From: Phytophthora hibernalis
Lineage: Eukaryota > Oomycota > Peronosporomycetes > Peronosporales > Peronosporaceae
NCBI GenBank assembly: GCA_012656075.1
Contig: JAAKBF010000001.1
Location: 992,001-1,056,000 of the forward strand
Direction of reading: 5' to 3'
DNA length: 64,000 nucleotides
Positions within the stretch are counted from its first letter, which is position 1. Each line of letters starts with the position of its first letter. Position numbers and translations under genes: made by a program. The notes under the pieces are model-generated. The model was given only the letters and a program-made list of their open reading frames with translations, did no database searches and was not told where the DNA came from. Below, piece by piece: positions 54,915-64,000 of this stretch.

Positions 54915-55106
54915 CTACAAAATTCCAAGTGGATCGGTTTGAACAGGGTTTAGTTTCAATTTTGCGTTCTGTTTAAAATTTCCGAGGTCGGTTCTTTGAA
55001 TGAACCGACAGAGAACAGACCCAACTTTTGCAAAAGCATATTTTATTTTGCCAAGTTCTTTATGTGACCGACATCATTTACAGCCAGAGGAAGCAAAGAG
55101 AGAAGC

Positions 55107-56239
55107 ATGGCCGACGAAAGCGAAGAGGGCGGACTTACTGCAGCATCAGCTAACCATCGCTTCCGTGTCTCATGTATCACCGTTGACAGCTCGACCACCA
55201 GCGCTCAATCGAAGGACGCACCCTCGGTTTCGCACTCAAATGTGCGTGTGTCACCATATCCACTTCGGCTAAGGACCCCACCTCAACCTACACCACCTTC
55301 TGAGCCTTCTGCGCGTCAGCGAGTCCGTGTTTCATTGGACACAACACCGGTGGGAGATCAACACCGACTACAACTAATTGTCCATCCTATCGTTAAGAAT
55401 ACCGTCGGACAGCGAGACGCTTCCGGAAACGTACTGGAAGACTTTGCTGCTAATGGCACAACATTTGGTGACATCGTGCACAAGCTATGGGAGAAGTTTT
55501 GCAGTCACGTGAAAGGACAAGCGGTGAAACAGGACGGGGTTTGGTCTAATCAGCATCCCACGGAAACGGCGTGGACAAGAGTGATGCAGTTCAAGTGGGG
55601 TCGACATGTCGTGATGGCCACGAAGACGGAGCAGCCCTGGAACCGTTGGGTTTCTTCGCTACGAGGAGAAACCGTCACGCTAATGGTTTACGACTACGGG
55701 TTAGGTATCCCCACCGCGCGGAGCCTCGAAGAGTTCGTGGCGGCATGCATTCGTCCTGAGCACACCGATCGTTCTGGAGCAGCAGCAGAGGTATCGCTTC
55801 GTGAAGTGGTGGGGCGGCTGCACGATATCTGGGGTGCAACATACCAAGGAAGTGCGGTCGTGTGGCGAATGTGGGCCAACGACATCATACGGAACCTTAA
55901 TCGTTCTACACGGGAAAATGCTAAATTGGACCCTCCTGTAGATCGAGTGGAACGTTTATTGAGGGCCGCGGATTCGGAGGTCGAGCAGCATTTGTCTACG
56001 GTTACGCGGTCTTAACGTACGGCGCTCGACATCATCTGTGCATCGATTGCAGACAATGAACAGCTTGAAAAGGACTGGAAGGCGTTTGGACGGCGATTGA
56101 AAAACCAGAAGGCAAGCCTTCTAGCACGCAAAGAATACTAGAGGGAATGCTTGAAGACCTTCCTCTTCCAGCTGCGACCGACGTGATTGATCCACTGACA
56201 AGCATGGAGAACGTGGATGACACCGAACACCAAGAGTAA
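55107..56239 (+). CDS. unknown protein, probable second ORF of an old mariner-type element
   Basis: The main frame, MADESEEGGLTAASANHRFR to TVTRS (302 aa, stop at 56013-56015), is well formed. Related coding continues after the stop (ALDIICASIADNEQLEKDW, then in another frame EKPEGKPSSTQRILEGM...DDTEHQE to 56239). The true protein may thus be about 375 aa with a stop and one frame break. It has a disordered basic start, then a compact region rich in Trp (KLWEKF, RVMQFKWGRHVVMA, EQPWNRWVSSLRGE, AVVWRMWANDIIRNL) and an acidic tail. I do not recognise the family. It converges on, and ends 27 bp from, the C-terminus of a mariner-type transposase on the other strand. Confidence 0.55.
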
Positions 56240-56265
56240 TTTCGCAATATTGATTCGTTTATGTG

Positions 56266-56551
56266 TTAGTCATCAGCGGTTTGCATGTGCCTCGCTATAA
56301 GTCCCAAATCATCTTCGCTTGAACCCACTTGCAGCGAGCCGTTTTCAATTACAGGTGTTCGACGGTTTTTCTTTGATAGAGGTCCAGAGGGATCAAAATG
56401 ACCCTGGATGCTCCAACCGCAGTGGCCAAAGACTCGCGCCATCGAAAACTGCTCAAATCGTCCAAATGTTTCCACAAGGAACGGCAGGAGATCGCTGCTG
56501 CTCGTCTCGACGTAGTGTCGCTGGAAATATTTCTTGATGTAGCCGAACATG
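56266..56551 (-). pseudogene. older mariner-type transposase, C-terminal part
   Basis: Reads MFGYIKKYFQRHYVE...FGHCGWSIQGHF to the stop at 56266. This is the continuation of the NPIEY block found at 59668, split from it by a 3.1-kb insertion whose TA duplication falls inside the Tyr/Met codons. The alignment across the break is what identifies this fragment. Confidence 0.75.
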
Positions 56552-56553
56552 TA

Positions 56554-56576
56554 TCGTGGCTTGCTCGTATTTTGCC
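56554..56576. repeat. left terminal inverted repeat of the nested element
   Basis: Begins right after the TA at 56552-56553; 17 of 23 positions match the inverted right end. The conserved core is GTGGYTTGC...TATTTTG. Confidence 0.7.
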
Positions 56577-57550
56577 CCTCCAAAATACTGAATATTTCGC
56601 AGTCCGTTTTATATAAATCGTTTTTGGTCGTATTTAGTCGGCAGTCTATTTTGCTCTTTTGTCCTACTCTGAGCACATCGCCCCCTCAAATCGCACGTCT
56701 TCACGCCACCCAAATCGACTCAGCTCCTCTACCAGAAACGCCCGACGCCCACTGCGAGGAGCCCACGAGTATGAGAGGCCCGGGATCCCACGAGTTTGAA
56801 CCTCCTCCTGTTAGCAGTATGTGATTACCTAACAGTGGCTGCTTGTCCGTGTCAGTTTGAGATGGTTGCTGGAGAAGGCAAAGCGCGTGTTGGCGCCCCG
56901 ACCTCCTCGCCATTTGGCGTCCTGACCTCGCCATATGTGCACTACGAGCTGTCAAGGCCCCCTCTCCCCCTGTGGCCACCTGGCGAGAGATGGTAAGGTG
57001 CACAATACCATTCAAAGCGTATGGTTCCCCGATGGTGGGTTTCCTTGACGAGATCTTGCATACGTGTTCTGGTATTGAATGCAGACTCAAGTGGCGTCCA
57101 GGTGAGATGTTTATCTACCCACCATGATATCACTACAGTGATTACACAGTTTGTCGGTGGTGTATGCTTTTGCTTAGAGCCACACGTTCCGAACCATTTG
57201 GTGTACCGTTCCGAGAGCAGTTTCGAAGGCAACACGCGGCTCTGCCATATTGTTAATACTCTGCCGCAATGATTTCAATTCAGTACAAGGTACTATACAG
57301 CTGCTGCATTGTATCAGTGGTGCTCATCGGTGCTCATGATGATTGATGTTATGTGATCTTGTAGAATGCCAATGTTAATAAATCACTTCTGCTCAACCAC
57401 TTCCCAAGTTGCTCTATTAAGCGAAGTTACCTGCTTTTAAAGTCGGAACTAATTCCAAGTTAATCAACTCACCAACCATGTCTGCTCTATCAGGAAACAT
57501 CCTCCGTCGTGTGCTGGAGGCTGTGTTGACAATCCGCGTCGGCGAGCCAC

Positions 57551-58357
57551 ATGGAACACGACGTGGGGCTGGAAAAAGAGGTCATGTTCGACGTTGAAGA
57601 CGGTTATGCGGTCTTCCGTGAGAAGTGTCTGGCGAGGTTTGCAGCACTTGTCGCAAGCACTGAGCTGGGTCAAAGACGCATTGAATTGCAAGAGGACTCA
57701 GATATCTACTTGAAGCTGGCGAAGAATGATAAGCAGGCCGACTACATGAGATTATCGGCCAATACCTTCGCATCCTCACTAATTCGGCGCTGGCGCCTTC
57801 TGACACCCGCTGACAAGGCGAACATCGCAGCATTCCGCTTCGACGCATTCCTCTACGTAGCGAATGTGGCCCCACCACCTGCAAACTTTCACCGCGCGAC
57901 ACAAGGTCGTGTGGATCAGGCTCAGCTTCAGAGAATCGCCCATGAAGCCGCGAACGCTGTGCAGTTCGGGCCAATTGCTGCGCATCATTTGGACATTGTG
58001 AACGCTCGACGTCCCGACAACGCTCCCTTCGAAGTACCGGCGGATAACACAACCGCCCAGGCAATTGAGCTGGACCGACACCGAGCAGCACTCGAAGCTG
58101 ACGTCGCAGCCCATGACCAGCAGCGCAACCGGCAAACAGCTACCATGACCGTCCAGTTAAATGGTACTTGGGTTCCTGTTGAGGTTGACGTCATTTCGAT
58201 GCGCCGCGCCATTGGGCTCCCCGACCACGATATTTTTACGGCAGGCATCTTCCATGAACGACTACCAGACATCACACCTACTAATCCTGAGCTTGAGGAT
58301 GTCGATCACATTGATAGTGAGAACAAGCACCCACGCGAAGAAGAAGACCCACTCTAG
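57551..58357 (+). CDS. accessory ORF of the nested mariner-type element, unknown function
   Basis: 268 aa, MEHDVGLEKEVMFDVEDGYA to EEEDPL. Residues about 20-105 are helical with a basic/aromatic pattern (DIYLKLAKNDKQADYMRL, LIRRWRLLTPADKANIAAFRFDAFLYV) loosely like an HMG-box-type DNA-binding helix set. The middle is Ala/His/Gln-rich (AAHDQQRNRQ), then a strand pair (TMTVQLNGTWVPVEVDVISM) and an acidic tail. The stop lies 39 bp from the end of the convergent transposase. An ATG at 57478 is out of frame. I do not recognise the family; a passenger or a transposition helper are both possible. Confidence 0.6.
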   Translation: MEHDVGLEKEVMFDVEDGYAVFREKCLARFAALVASTELGQRRIELQEDSDIYLKLAKNDKQADYMRLSANTFASSLIRRWRLLTPADKANIAAFRFDAFLYVANVAPPPANFHRATQGRVDQAQLQRIAHEAANAVQFGPIAAHHLDIVNARRPDNAPFEVPADNTTAQAIELDRHRAALEADVAAHDQQRNRQTATMTVQLNGTWVPVEVDVISMRRAIGLPDHDIFTAGIFHERLPDITPTNPELEDVDHIDSENKHPREEEDPL

Positions 58358-58396
58358 CTTCATCTTTAAGAAGAAAACAAATCCATGCCATTTCGT

Positions 58397-59415
58397 TTAG
58401 CTACTCCTACTGATCAAATTGTCGAACATCTCATCCCGCAATGAAGTCCCTAAGTATCCGCAGTGCTGAAAAGTTCCGAAGCAGCCGTTTTGATCTCGTC
58501 TCGTGCAGTGCCGCATCGCCACGTCTAATACGAGCTCGGGGTGTAAAGGGAACACCAGGTTTGCCTGCCGCTGAAGCCATCGTTTCAGCAAGCCAAAGCA
58601 GGGCTCGATAGGATTCAGCTGAAAGCAGTACGGGGCAGGAAAAGGAGTCGAGCACCGCATGCATGAACCACATCTTGGAGCTCAGAATACGCATGAATTT
58701 TTGCGTTATCTAGTATCACGATCGAGCGAGGCAAAGGCCACGGATTGAGATGCGGCACCACATGCTTCATGAAAGCAGTATGAAACTTTGCTCGTGTAGA
58801 CGTACCTTCAGTCCACTCCCACCCAAAGAAACCTCCGACATCTAGTGCCGCCATAATAGACAACCTTTTGCCTCTTCGAAAAGGTAGTCGAACGATGGCG
58901 GGTGTGTTTCTTGTCGACCACCCGTACCTTCGGTATGCATGGCGGCCATCTTTGGCTGTCTCGTCAATAAAGACGAGTTGCTCTGCGTAGGAATACAGCG
59001 CCAGAAGCTTGTCACGATAAATTTTGATCTCCGCAGGAACTGCTTCTCGGGCTGCTTTTGACAATACCTTTCGACTTAAATTGAGGTCAAAGTTGAGCAC
59101 GCGGCAGATAGTCGACGTTGAAACGTTTTGTACCTCTGGAAATTGTCTGTTAACGTAGCATTGCAGTTCCTCTATGTAAAACGTCGGGTGCATCTCCACA
59201 TACGCCAAAACTGCCTTGAGAATCACTGGAGGCCATCGGACATGCTTCTTCTTCTCATTTTTGTCATTAACAATGCCGTCGCGCAGGAAAAGCGAGTACC
59301 GCCGTCGAATTGTACGCAGCATAGGACCGAACAGCGCCGAGACTTGCGCAACAGGAATGTCGTACACGTGGAGGAGAGCAACCGCCCTCCAGCGGAAGTC
59401 GTCCGCGTAAGTCAT
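58397..59415 (-). CDS. Tc1/mariner (IS630-type) DDE transposase
   Basis: About 339 aa from MTYADDFRWRAVALLHVYD. The N-terminal helix-turn-helix region (VAQVSALFGPMLRTIRRR; STSTICRVLNFDLNLSRKVL) is followed by the DDE core: VFIDETAKDGRH (first Asp), IVILDNAKIHAY (second Asp) and QLNPIEPCFGLLKRWL (third acidic residue). The only defect is a one-base break at the G run 58632-58635, just before the last catalytic block. It would cut at the element's inverted repeats and insert at TA. Different enough from the host transposase to be another lineage. Confidence 0.85.
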
Positions 59416-59642
59416 TGGCTGACTGAGTTGGATGAACAATGAACCGGCACTGCTGGTGAATGGAGTCTGTTCTTTTCGGTAGCCAACCAATTTTTGCCGA
59501 AGTAAAGCGGCAAAACTGATTTGTTTAGATATATCTGACCGGCTATAGCTCTTAGACCCACCCCTTTGGTGTTATATCGAGGCAGATGAAAATCCAAACC
59601 GGACCTGTTAGCTGTCATTTCGGATATCGGACCCTCTGTTTT

Positions 59643-59665
59643 GCCAAAATATTTGCAAACCACAA
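59643..59665. repeat. right terminal inverted repeat of the nested element
   Basis: Ends right before the TA at 59666-59667; inverted partner of the left end. Confidence 0.7.
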
Positions 59666-59667
59666 TA

Positions 59668-60352
59668 TTCAATGGGGTTGAAAAATGGGCAATATGCCGG
59701 GAGAAATATCAGGACAATTCCTATGCTGCGCAGGAAGTGAACGATATCAGGATGTCTATGGATCGATGCTCCATCCAGTAGTATCCATACTGAATTTCGA
59801 GCCAGGATACTGCCGCACACGCCCTCTCGTAGAGTAGGCAAAGTCTCTGCAACACTTGACAAACTCGACGCGGTCAAATGTGTCTTCGGTATCGTAGTAG
59901 TCGATGACACCATCAACACCCATAAACGCCAACACAGAAACTCTTGGTTTACGCTGAAACTCTCCCCGAATTGCGATTGCATGTCCATGAGCGAATACCC
60001 TCGCTTCCTAATCATCCCGCGGTTGTCAAACAACACTTCATCTAAAAAGACGATGTTTGAGTAGCACCAGTTGATGTGAGAGAGCTCCTCCACAAAGCAA
60101 AATACGTATTGTTTTTTAATCTGCATTGCCCGCCGTTCGAGAACCTTTCGTGACAAGCCACAGTCGTGTATAATTCTCCACACGGACGTCTTGGAAAAGC
60201 TGATTTGATGGGCACGCCCGAAAGTATCATGGGCTTCATCCAGATACGCTAAAGGCGTTTTGACGTAAAAGTCGCACATCCACTGTTGATGCGCGAGTGA
60301 AAACCTTCTACCGGTGCTTGTGTGAGCCCGTTGGTAGGTGCCAGTCTCCTCA
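59668..60352 (-). pseudogene. older mariner-type transposase, N-terminal and catalytic part
   Basis: Begins near 60352 (GRRFSLAHQQWMCDFYVKTPLAYLDEAHDTF), with HTH-like KTSVWRIIHDCGLSRKVLERRA, first Asp in IVFLDEVLFDNRGM, a one-base break in the next block, second Asp in WILLDGASIHRHPD, and YCPFFNPIEY, where the coding is interrupted by the nested element. The C-terminus resumes at 56551. The transposase's own terminal repeats were not located; a likely span is from about 55.0 to 60.4 kb. Confidence 0.8.
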
Positions 60353-60649
60353 TAAGTGTTAATTCAATTTCCAATTGTCTTGACCGACTTGTGGTAGCTC
60401 TACACGCGAAAATCCGAGACAGTTAAAACCGTAGAGGCAATGGAAGACAGTGTTGGGATGAGCATTCTGCCTCGTGACTGCCTCTTCCATATTGTGCGGT
60501 AACGTTAAGATATTAAACCTGCAGCTGCATTATCCACAACAAAACCACCAATACGACATCGTGATTATGATCAATAGGTGTAAGCTATATATACCGCACG
60601 AGATCTCCTTCAAATCGGTGCAAACCGCCACGTTATGCTGCCACCAACG
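60353..60649. other. flank of the older element, no gene seen
   Basis: AT-rich sequence presumably including the right end of the older transposon. Not resolved further. Confidence 0.35.
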
Positions 60650-61150
60650 CAGACGTCGCAAGCAAACGTCTCGCTGCTACTGCTCACGCCGGCGTCGCTG
60701 GCGGAGGGATCGTTGCTACTGCTCACGCAGGTGTCGCTGCTGGAGATGTCGCAGGCGGAGGTCTCTCTGCAAGAGCTGCTCACGCTCGCGTCGCTGGTGG
60801 GGTCTGACTGCAAGAGCTGCCCACGCCGGCGTCGGTGGCGTCGCTGGCGGAGGTCTCGGTACTGTCACTCCCGAATGTCTGGCTGATGAAGGCCTCGACG
60901 CCAAAGCTGCTCACGCCGGAGTCGTTGGCGGAGGTCTCGCTGCCTGAGCTACTCACGCCGGTGTCGCTGGCGGAGGTCTGACCGCTACTACCAACGTCGG
61001 TATCACTACCGAAGAGCTTGCAGCTACTGCTCACGCTGGCGTCGCTGGTGGAGGTCTCTCCGCTACTGCCTCTTGCGGAGTTAACTCTCGCAGTGGCCTT
61101 GGTCCTGCTGCCGCGAGGCTTGCTGCGGCCTTGGAGCTGCCGCGACTCTT
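60650..61150. repeat. GC-rich coding-like minisatellite (Ala-Gly-His repeat)
   Basis: Ten or so diverged units of about 36-50 bp around GCTGCTCACGCYGGCGTCGC. On plus they read as repeats of AHAGVAGGGL, on minus as Ser/Thr/Asp-rich repeats. No start, stop or flanking domain makes either reading a gene. Probably the remnant of a repetitive secreted or structural protein, or a plain minisatellite. Confidence 0.7.
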
Positions 61151-61842
61151 GCTGCCCTGCAGACTAATGGCTGCCCCAGGAAAAAAACAGTTTTGACCAA
61201 TCAGAGCAAAACGTCTATTCGTTGGCGGTTTTACTGAAAGCCCAAAATCGGCAAATTTAGACGGGAAGCACAATAAGATGGAGCAGGAGAGCCGATCGTC
61301 ACAATCACCAGCGTCGTTGTACTAAACGAAATTCAGAACCGCTGGAGGCCAGTTTTTACCCCTACCCTTCCAGGACTATACAGGATCGGTATTCCATCTG
61401 CTTGTCCAGGTAGGAAGAAAAAAACTTACGAGTCTAAATGGATCGTTAGCGAGAGAGAGCGTGATCTCCCACTTCCCCAAAGTGCGCATAGTGCAAGTAC
61501 TCCTCGTAACCACCGTTGGATTGGCATTCTCCACTGGTAACGACGCAAAGAATTTGTGGTCGCCAGTGATCGACCAGGAAGACGTACGGCGCGATGAATA
61601 TCAGTGATTTGCTAGCACCTAGTACACCAGTCGAAAGAGGCGAATAGAGTCAGGAGGAAGGCGACGCAGAAAGAGGCGTTAACGTGATTATACCAGGTTC
61701 GGTCGATACAAAGCTTCACACGTCAACGGATCTCAACACAAGCGCGGAGCCCACCATGATTGCCCCGGTAGTCTCTGGTTACGTCCTGGCTAAATCTGAG
61801 GACGTCGTGGTCAAGGCCAATACGCGAATTGAGCCCCCGTAA
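61151..61842. other. intergenic, no gene seen
   Basis: Between the minisatellite and the MULE remnant. Short frames only; the part next to 61842 may be decayed 5' sequence of the MULE. Confidence 0.4.
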
Positions 61843-63196
61843 ATGTGGCATCGCGATTGGGTCTCGTGGTTAGTGTACGTAGAAGAGTATGCTCAACGTA
61901 CATTGCAGCGCTTGCCTGTGAAAGAGACCATGAGCCGTAATCGCCGAATCAAACAAAGAAAGCTCTGCGAGGAGAATGTGAGCTTTTTCCTGAACACATC
62001 AATCTACACCAGCGAGTGTTTACATTGGCACCCATGGCTGGAATGATCGCTCGTCCAGAGGCACAGGTCAGCGTCCATGGCAACATCTCCGTATTGCAGA
62101 TTTCTCGTTTCGTTTTGTCGTTCAAGCCTGTATAAAAGACGATACTTGGCAGCTAGCTGTAAAAAACGGACATTTTACACACTCTCACGATGTCACACAC
62201 GACGCTTACAACGCACTTTCATCTTCTCGTGGCTTAAACAATGATACGGTGGAAGCCCGCGTAGATGGAATGCTTGCCGTAGGAGCCAAACGAGCAAAAA
62301 TTATGTTTATTTGCTCGACCACGACTAAAACGTTATTCAGTCTGATGTCGACAACATGGTCCGGAATCGCGTAGCTTCAATGTCTGCAAGGGATGATAAT
62401 GATGGTACGGCTGCAGCAGTAGCAGCTTTCACAGCATCCAGTCCAGAAAACATATCTACCGTTGATGATACTGAAGCAGGCGAGACAGGCGTCATATCGC
62501 TTTCCTCGGATCATTTGCGGCAAATGTACAGTCATTTTAGAAAGGTATTGCTGATTGACTGCATTAATAAAACTAACCGGTAAGTCTTCACGTCATTTTC
62601 CGCCATCGACGTGACTAATTCATGCTGCGTCGTAACAGGTACAACTATCAATTATGTACTTTTCTGATGATGAACCAGTTTGGTGGTGCAGCACTCCTTG
62701 CTTGAGGCAAATGGATATTGACAGCGATTGAACACTTCAAAAGGGCGAATAGCACCGGGTAAAGCTGCTTCGAGTAATTGTTCTAAACAAAGACCTGAAT
62801 GGGATCCGAGTCTTACAGAGTCACTTCACCGAAGTTCCACGTGATTAAATATTTAAAAAGAAACGAGCGAAACCCGAGTTCGGCCAGATATCATACGAAC
62901 ATTCCTCTTCTATTGATGCTTCCGTTCATAAATGGTGTGTACTTCCAGTCAAGACGAGTTCACGACTCTTTACGTAAGTTGTGTGCTCGCACAGGTCATG
63001 ATCACTTTTTAATACTTGAGCGCAATTCGGACAGTTGTCAAGTCATGCACCGCCGCGCGCAGCTTCTTCACTTCCAAACTCACACTAACAAGCGACTAGA
63101 AAACTGTTTTGGAAAGCTAAAAGATGGTTTGGATAGCTCTATGGATATGGCTACTCAGGGATTGGAATATTTTACGGACAATCGCTTGGCTGCATA
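61843..63196 (+). pseudogene. FAR1/MULE-type transposase remnant
   Basis: Ordered pieces of one protein in changing frames: an N-terminal part (WVSWLVYVEEYAQRTLQRLPVKET), a FAR1-like block (DDTWQLAVKNGHFTHSHDVTHDAYNAL), a catalytic-like block (LLIDCINKTNR / YNYQLCTFLMMNQFG) spliced by a 59-bp intron at 62580-62638, AIEHFKRAN, FHVIKYLKR, and the C-terminal KRLENCFGKLKDGLDSSMDMA. Several in-frame stops (for example around 62700-62790) show true decay. Mutator-like elements with this KRLENFFGKLKD ending are common in Phytophthora. Confidence 0.75.
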
Positions 63197-63289
63197 ATAG
63201 TAAGTGCAATACGACACAGCAAAATAATACATATTTAGCAATAAAAGTAAAATATTGCCAGGAGTGTTGCCAGCCCTTGTTACCTCATC

Positions 63290-64000
63290 GTTCTTACTCA
63301 CTCGATTCACTCGACATGAGCGTACCTGCATTCCACATATCGCTGTTAGCACGAAGGAAGGTAAGCAACTCGAAGTTAGCATCATCCAAACGACCTCGCT
63401 GAGGGGTCAGAATCAGCTTGGTCTGCGAGAACAAGCGCTAGCAGGCGTTGCTTGTCGGCAGGATTTTCGTCAGCAGGGCGTGGTAGGCAGTAGCGGACGC
63501 CCCTGTTCTGCGTGGGGCAGCGCCGTCCAGAAAATAGTCATCGCGAAGTCCGGAGCTCAGTCCGTCTTGCGCATCTCTCCGACAACCGGTAGAAGTGTGA
63601 CGAACCTCGCTACACTTTTAGCCTCAGCTGGGGATAGGGAGTACAGTTGGCCATCTTGACTATGGCGTTCTCAAAAGTGGGTGAGTGCACGATTTTCGAT
63701 GCCGGATCAAGGTGGCTCTTCATTTCTGGGTATCGCTCCTGCAACGAAGTGAATAGCAGCCTGGTGTCCGCCATGGTAGTCGTTTCATCTTGTAGTTTTT
63801 GCAAACACTATCGAGAATGCGCAGATCTGCATCCATTGCTGCCAATTTGAGGTTAGCCGACGCAGAAGGGACAAGCTCCTCGACAGACTCCACCTTACGG
63901 ATATCACTCCGGAAACGAAGGTACCCTGTGACCATCTCACGAGTTGACGACCAGCGTGTCGCATTTCTCTTGATCATGCGCAAATCCGTGAACTTGGCCA
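63290..64000 (-). pseudogene. hAT transposase remnant, continues beyond the window
   Basis: On minus, from the right edge: NATRWSSTREMVTGYLRFRSD, then LKLAAMDADLRILDSVCKNYK, a frame change, TMADTRLLFTSLQERYPEMKSHLDP, and further down SNAC followed by SQTKLILTPQRGRLDDANFELLTFLRAN, the hAT C-terminal dimerisation region. Frames change several times and stops intervene. The N-terminal part lies outside the window. Confidence 0.7.

Larger units (their letters stand above)
56554..59665. mobile_element. two-gene Tc1/mariner-type transposon nested in an older transposase
   Basis: The 3112-bp element is flanked by TA (56552-56553 and 59666-59667). Its ends are imperfect inverted repeats: left TCGTGGCTTGCTCGTATTTT, right (inverted) TTGTGGTTTGCAAATATTTT, 17 of 23 bases identical. 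Removing it rejoins the NPIEY and MFGYIKK parts of the host transposase in frame. Contents: an almost intact DDE transposase on minus (58397-59415) and a convergent 268-aa ORF on plus (57551-58357). The left about 900 bp appear non-coding. The arms have diverged from each other, so insertion is not very recent, yet both genes are largely open. Confidence 0.8.

Noticed and set aside
56701..57478. Additional genes in the left part of the nested transposon
   Set aside because: Only overlapping short frames on both strands without motifs.
5842..58635. Programmed frameshifting or insertional RNA editing to explain the many one-base breaks
   Set aside because: Breaks fall in varied short runs in unrelated genes and in transposons, with no shared slippery site or downstream structure; sequencing error is simpler.
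60650..61150. Gene for a Ser-rich or Ala/Gly-rich repeat protein
   Set aside because: Both strands give repeat-like frames, with stops and no start or flanking domain; treated as a minisatellite.
1..64000. tRNA, rRNA, RXLR or Crinkler effector genes
   Set aside because: I looked for cloverleaf-like boxes, RXLR-EER and LFLAK/LxLFLAK motifs after signal peptides and saw none convincing.

Overview
The window is nuclear DNA from an oomycete, most likely Phytophthora or a close peronosporalean. Coding density is high and introns are few and short (about 55-110 bp, GT-AG). Some start sites carry the oomycete initiator (TCATTY-type). The gene content includes an NLP-type secreted protein, tandem PUFA elongases, a DMT/NIPA-phospholipase D fusion resembling oomycete TM-PLD, an SF-assemblin and MULE/hAT/mariner debris. 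No species is named because I could not compare databases.

Layout. 1-2.7 kb is non-coding with hairpins and a MITE-like inverted repeat. 2.7-4.1 kb holds a PH-domain gene. 4.1-8.3 kb holds a membrane-anchored tungstate/molybdate-binding-protein homologue of prokaryotic type and two tandem ELO elongases. 9.0-18.2 kb holds a WD40 protein, an ABC half-transporter with a voltage-sensor-like N-terminus, and a WW-PDZ-coiled-coil-PH scaffold. 18.4-21.7 kb holds two tandem stand-alone copia-type Gag/zinc-knuckle genes. 21.8-33.5 kb is housekeeping: APC10, a 73-aa protein, RIO1 kinase, a DOT1-like methyltransferase, FAM227 and tubulin cofactor D. 33.6-39.1 kb holds TM-PLD, a MATE transporter and SF-assemblin. 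39.2-41.2 kb is a repeat-rich island (hairpin minisatellite, mariner-type MITE, duplicated block) next to an NLP gene. 41.4-53.6 kb holds a coiled-coil protein, a PH-INPP4-type phosphatase, TPR-MYND, NOG2 GTPase, a C2 protein and a nardilysin-like M16 peptidase. 53.6-64 kb is a transposon graveyard: a truncated exonuclease gene, a Tc1/mariner element of about 3.1 kb (TA duplications, imperfect TIRs) inserted into an older mariner-type transposase, an Ala/Gly minisatellite, and MULE and hAT remnants.

A technical theme runs through the window. At least 20 otherwise well-conserved reading frames break by a single base, nearly always a lost base and usually in a short homopolymer. This points to uncorrected sequencing error, so most 'frameshifted' genes here are probably intact. 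Coordinates below span the whole gene across such breaks.

Most interesting for follow-up: (i) the nested mariner pair, both associated with a convergent second ORF; (ii) the VSD-like/ABC fusion; (iii) the NIPA-like/PLD fusion; (iv) the lone tungstate-type solute-binding protein with a bacterial-looking lipobox; (v) the paired, pol-less Gag genes.
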